Below are positions 7,314 through 9,764 of a stretch of 9,764 nucleotides of DNA, piece by piece. Made by a program: the position numbers and the translations under genes. The DNA is taken from contig OMSZ01000028.1 of NCBI GenBank assembly GCA_900313855.1, positions 1 to 9,764 on the forward strand. The letters run 5' to 3'. Positions within the stretch are counted from its first letter, which is position 1. Every line of letters starts with the position of its first letter. The notes under the pieces are model-generated. The model searched no databases, was not told the origin of the DNA, and saw only the letters and a list, made by a program, of their open reading frames with translations. This DNA comes from an uncultured Eubacteriales bacterium. GTDB lineage: Bacteria > Bacillota > Clostridia > Lachnospirales > Lachnospiraceae.

Positions 7314-8235
7314 GAAGATAATATATGAAATAAAAGGAATGTACAGAGATGATTTCAGGGTTACGGGTTATGAATTCGGACAGGGTGAGAATTCTGTATG
7401 CATTGTCGGTAATTCAAGAGGAAATGAAGTACAGCAGATATATTGTTGCTCACAGTTAGTTAAGAAAATGAAACAGCTTGAGGAAGAAGGACGCATAAAG
7501 GATGGTGTGAAAATACTTATAATTCCATCAATAAATCCATACTCGGTAAATATCCAGAAAAGATTCTGGCCTACAGATAATACTGATATTAACAGAATGT
7601 TCCCGGGTTATGACCTTGGTGAGACAACACAAAGAATTGCCGATGGAGTATTTAATGAGATAAAGGAATACAAGTATGGAATACAGTTTGCCTCATTTTA
7701 CATGCCCGGAGATTTCGTGCCGCATGTAAGGTATATGGACGAGGGATTTACCAAAATGGAAGATGCAGAAAAGTTCGGGCTTAAGTATGTAGTTAAAAGA
7801 GCAGTAAGACCTTATGATACTGCTACGTTAAATTATAACTGGCAGGTATGGAATACGACCGCATTTTCCATATATACTAATACAACTTCAAGGATCAGTA
7901 ATACGGGAGCCGGTCAGGCTGTATTGGCTGTGATGAATTTTATGGCTAACAATGGATTGATAAAATACAGTTCCATTTGTGAGAGGAATATCCGGATGAT
8001 TGATGACAAGGAGTTTATTTCTGTACGAACAGCCAAATCAGGCTTTTACGAACCGCTCGTTAAGGCCGGAGATAAGGTTGAGGCTGGAAAGCCGCTTGCA
8101 AACATCATAAATCCATATGAGGGCGATGTTATAGAAACCTTATATTCACCGATCAAAGGAATTATATTCTTTATTCATAATGAGCCGCTGACATATGCCA
8201 ATACGGCAGTGATAAAGATAATTGAAAATGAATAA
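7306..8235 (+). CDS. Degenerate aspartoacylase-family protein, probable pseudoenzyme
   Basis: This 309-residue protein (from GTG 7306) aligns end to end with its upstream neighbour but has lost the active site. Where the neighbour has GIHGDELEG, this has GNSRGNEVQ (35-43): the zinc His becomes Arg38, while Glu41 remains. DINRMFPG (94-101) keeps the substrate motif. The FDIHAS segment becomes QFASFY (127-132), with Ala where the second zinc His should be. The general-base segment VVEMG becomes SIYTN (188-192) and lacks Glu. The C-terminal barrel-sandwich region SGFYEPLVKAGDKVEAGKPL (245-264) is well preserved. The frame is intact and its codon use resembles its neighbours, so it is a maintained protein, not a decaying pseudogene. 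It may form a heteromer with the active copy, bind the substrate, or regulate. It could also have a different, metal-free chemistry. The 8-base overlap with the active copy suggests coupled translation. Confidence 0.85.
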   Translation: MNKKIIYEIKGMYRDDFRVTGYEFGQGENSVCIVGNSRGNEVQQIYCCSQLVKKMKQLEEEGRIKDGVKILIIPSINPYSVNIQKRFWPTDNTDINRMFPGYDLGETTQRIADGVFNEIKEYKYGIQFASFYMPGDFVPHVRYMDEGFTKMEDAEKFGLKYVVKRAVRPYDTATLNYNWQVWNTTAFSIYTNTTSRISNTGAGQAVLAVMNFMANNGLIKYSSICERNIRMIDDKEFISVRTAKSGFYEPLVKAGDKVEAGKPLANIINPYEGDVIETLYSPIKGIIFFIHNEPLTYANTAVIKIIENE

Positions 8236-8256
8236 GAGAACAGGAACATAAGAGAT

Positions 8257-9552
8257 ATGAAAGAAAAGCACCGGTTTGCAATTCCCGGTATCGGGATGAG
8301 AATAATAAAATCAGCTATAGCTGTCGCACTATGTATGGTGGTCAACACAATACGTGGTGAAGGCGGCATGGTTTTCTATTCCCAGCTTGCGGCTTTATGG
8401 TGCATACAGATGTACCGAAGCAACACATTAACAAATGCATTGCAACGGGTTACAGGAACTGTCGTTGGCGCTATATATGGATTGATATATATATTAATAT
8501 ACCCTCATTTTATTGTAAACGGCGTGTATAGTAATGTTTATAATATACTATTTGTATTTACCGGTGTGTTGTTGGTTATTTATTCAACTGTCTTAATTAA
8601 TAAAAAACAGGCATCATATTTTTCGTGTGTAGTTTTTTTAAGTATTGTTATAAATCATATAGGAGATGTTGATCCGTATAAATTTGTGTGGAACAGGTTT
8701 CTCGATACAATGATCGGGATAATTATCGGTGTGGTTATAAATAATATGAGGTTCTGCTTAAAACCTGACCGTGAGACTTTGTTTATATCAGGAGTAGATG
8801 ATATACTTGTTGATAAAGATAATAAGGTGAGTGCTTTCTCAAAGGTTGAGTTAAATAGAATGATTGAAGATGGTATGAGATTTACTCTTTCAACCGTTCG
8901 TACACCGGCATCGGTTTTAGAGCCGTTATCAGACATTAATTTTAAATATCCGATCATTGTGATGGATGGAGCGGCTCTTTATGACATTAAGAATAATGAG
9001 TATATATCTGTTTTTGTAATATCTCCGGATACTGCAAAGGAATTGGTTGAGATAATTAAAGAATATGATATGTATCCATATATCAATGTGATAATAGATG
9101 ATACACTTCTGATATATTATGGTGATACTAAGGATGATGTGAATCAGAATCTTGTCAGGGAAATGCGAACCTCGACATATAGAAATTATATTAAGAGAGA
9201 GTATCCGTGTGACGAGAAAGTTGTTTATATCATGCTGCTTGATACTGACGAGAAAATTGATGCATTCCATAACAGGCTGATTGATCTGGAATATGATAAG
9301 ATACTAAAGATTATCAGTTATCCTTCACAGAAGCATAGAGGATATTCTTATATTAAGATATTTAATAAGAATGCATCTAAGGATAGAATGCTTATGTATT
9401 TGAAGACTAATTACGGAATAACTAAGACTGTAACATTTGGAACTGTATTAGGGAAATATGATGTTACTGTTAAAAAGAATAGCTTTAATGAGATGGTAAG
9501 AATGGTAAGAAAAGAGTATGAACCTTTTCCTTGGATAAGAGAAAGGGCGTAG
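8257..9552 (+). CDS. FUSC/aromatic-acid-exporter-like membrane protein fused to a degenerate HAD domain
   Basis: This 431-residue protein has two parts. Residues 1-165 contain about six hydrophobic helices (roughly 15-32, 37-53, 65-87, 95-114, 119-134, 145-163). RVTGTVVGAIYGL (64-76) and RFLDTMIGIIIGVVIN (147-162) are typical of the FUSC/ArAE family, exporters of aromatic acids and other organic anions. Residues about 172-420 resemble a Cof-type HAD phosphatase. LFISGVDDILVD (175-186) sits at motif I, but the nucleophile Asp is Gly179. STVR (212-215) replaces the usual ATGR. MDGAALYD (236-243) matches NGA..YD, Lys375 in NASKD fits motif III, and the motif IV GDxxND acidic cluster is absent near FGTVLGKYD (394-402). 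The HAD part is thus probably a binding or regulatory domain. It starts 21 bases after the previous gene with a weak AGGAA site. It probably exports the operon's product or senses a phosphorylated ligand. Both roles are inferred. Confidence 0.78.
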   Translation: MKEKHRFAIPGIGMRIIKSAIAVALCMVVNTIRGEGGMVFYSQLAALWCIQMYRSNTLTNALQRVTGTVVGAIYGLIYILIYPHFIVNGVYSNVYNILFVFTGVLLVIYSTVLINKKQASYFSCVVFLSIVINHIGDVDPYKFVWNRFLDTMIGIIIGVVINNMRFCLKPDRETLFISGVDDILVDKDNKVSAFSKVELNRMIEDGMRFTLSTVRTPASVLEPLSDINFKYPIIVMDGAALYDIKNNEYISVFVISPDTAKELVEIIKEYDMYPYINVIIDDTLLIYYGDTKDDVNQNLVREMRTSTYRNYIKREYPCDEKVVYIMLLDTDEKIDAFHNRLIDLEYDKILKIISYPSQKHRGYSYIKIFNKNASKDRMLMYLKTNYGITKTVTFGTVLGKYDVTVKKNSFNEMVRMVRKEYEPFPWIRERA

Positions 9553-9659
9553 TGATATTGAGGGAACTTAAAGTATATATTGAAGCTGCACTTGATAAAG
9601 CAACAAAAGAGCTTGCAGATGCAGGCTTTGAGAATGTATTGGAGTTACGAAACAAATGA
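9552..9659 (+). CDS. Possible small translationally coupled protein, unknown function
   Basis: A 35-codon frame starts at GTG 9552, sharing its first G with the TAG stop of the membrane protein gene. A TTG at 9558 is an alternative start (33 codons). AAAGGG (9542-9547) is a usable ribosome site for either, better placed for the TTG. The peptide is charged and helix-prone (ELKVYIEAALDKATKELADA, then GFENVLELRNK). I do not recognise a family. It has codon use like its neighbours and ends before the structured element. It may be a small partner of the operon's proteins, but 35-codon frames can also arise by chance. Confidence 0.42.
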   Translation: MILRELKVYIEAALDKATKELADAGFENVLELRNK

Positions 9660-9683
9660 TTTTTTATATGCAATATTCATAGT

Positions 9684-9764
9684 CAAGACTCGCTCGCGAG
9701 TCTTGCGCGCCGGATTCGGGTCTGCTTTAGCAGACTCACTTCCTATTCGAATCCGTGCGCATCC
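9684..9764. repeat. GC-rich structured palindromic element, possibly continuing past the window
   Basis: The sequence changes sharply from AT-rich to GC-rich. First comes a perfect 9-bp hairpin, CAAGACTCG (9684-9692), loop CTCG, CGAGTCTTG (9697-9705). Next is a nested structure in which GCGC (9707-9710) and CGGATTCG (9711-9718) pair with CGAATCCG (9748-9755) and GCGC (9757-9760), with one T bulged at 9756. Inside it a second hairpin, GTCTGC-TTTA-GCAGAC (9720-9735), leaves a 12-base single-stranded side (9736-9747). No T-tract follows either stem on either strand, so it is not a classic terminator. It looks like an intergenic repeat (REP/BIME-like) or a structured RNA. Confidence 0.7.

Noticed and set aside
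9684..9705. Intrinsic terminator for the operon
   Set aside because: The 9-bp hairpin is followed by GC-rich sequence on the + strand and by A-rich sequence on the - strand, so no U-tract is made in either direction.
9711..9764. tRNA-like TTCGAATCC near the right edge, on either strand
   Set aside because: The bases around TTCGAAT do not form a T-stem (ccgtg has no partner 5' of the loop), and no acceptor, D or anticodon arms fit. The motif is part of the CGGATTCG/CGAATCCG stem.

Overview
The window looks like the chromosome of an anaerobic, low-GC Firmicute, most likely a member of the Lachnospiraceae (Butyrivibrio, Roseburia or Lachnospira-like). I base this on the AT-rich codon use, strong AGGAGG-type ribosome binding sites, GTG and TTG starts, and the flavour of the protein families. 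The genus is inferred, not proven. All convincing genes lie on the + strand and are tightly packed. I see no rRNA, tRNA, CRISPR, insertion sequence or phage gene.

Region 1 (1-3247) holds two nucleotide-handling genes. The first is the 3' part of a large PEP/pyruvate-binding (PPDK N-terminal, ATP-grasp type) protein that runs in from the left edge. The second is a RelA/SpoT-type nucleotidyltransferase-fold protein without hydrolase or regulatory domains. It has its own candidate promoter in the 133-base gap before it.

Region 2 (3248-3517) is a busy regulatory gap. It has two inverted repeats, a well-spaced sigma-A-like promoter, a very strong intrinsic terminator starting where that promoter should initiate, another 7-bp inverted repeat, and then an excellent Shine-Dalgarno site.

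Region 3 (3518-9659) reads as one operon with overlaps or gaps of at most 62 bases. Its order is: circularly permuted ATP-grasp ligase, short alpha-E protein, transglutaminase-like cysteine protein (TTG start), aspartoacylase/succinylglutamate desuccinylase-type zinc enzyme, a second copy of that family that has lost its metal ligands, a FUSC/aromatic-acid-exporter-like membrane protein fused to a degenerate Cof-type HAD domain, and a possible 35-residue translationally coupled peptide. The first three families are known to occur together and are thought to make or modify amide-linked peptide-like products. The desuccinylase pair and exporter-like protein added here suggest a complete pathway that assembles, trims and exports an unknown amide-linked small molecule or peptide tag. 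That pathway is an inference from context. The two apparent pseudoenzymes are its most unusual feature.

Region 4 (9660-9764) contains a GC-rich, strongly structured element: a 9-bp hairpin followed by a nested, bulged stem. It looks like an intergenic palindromic repeat or structured RNA and reaches almost to the right edge.
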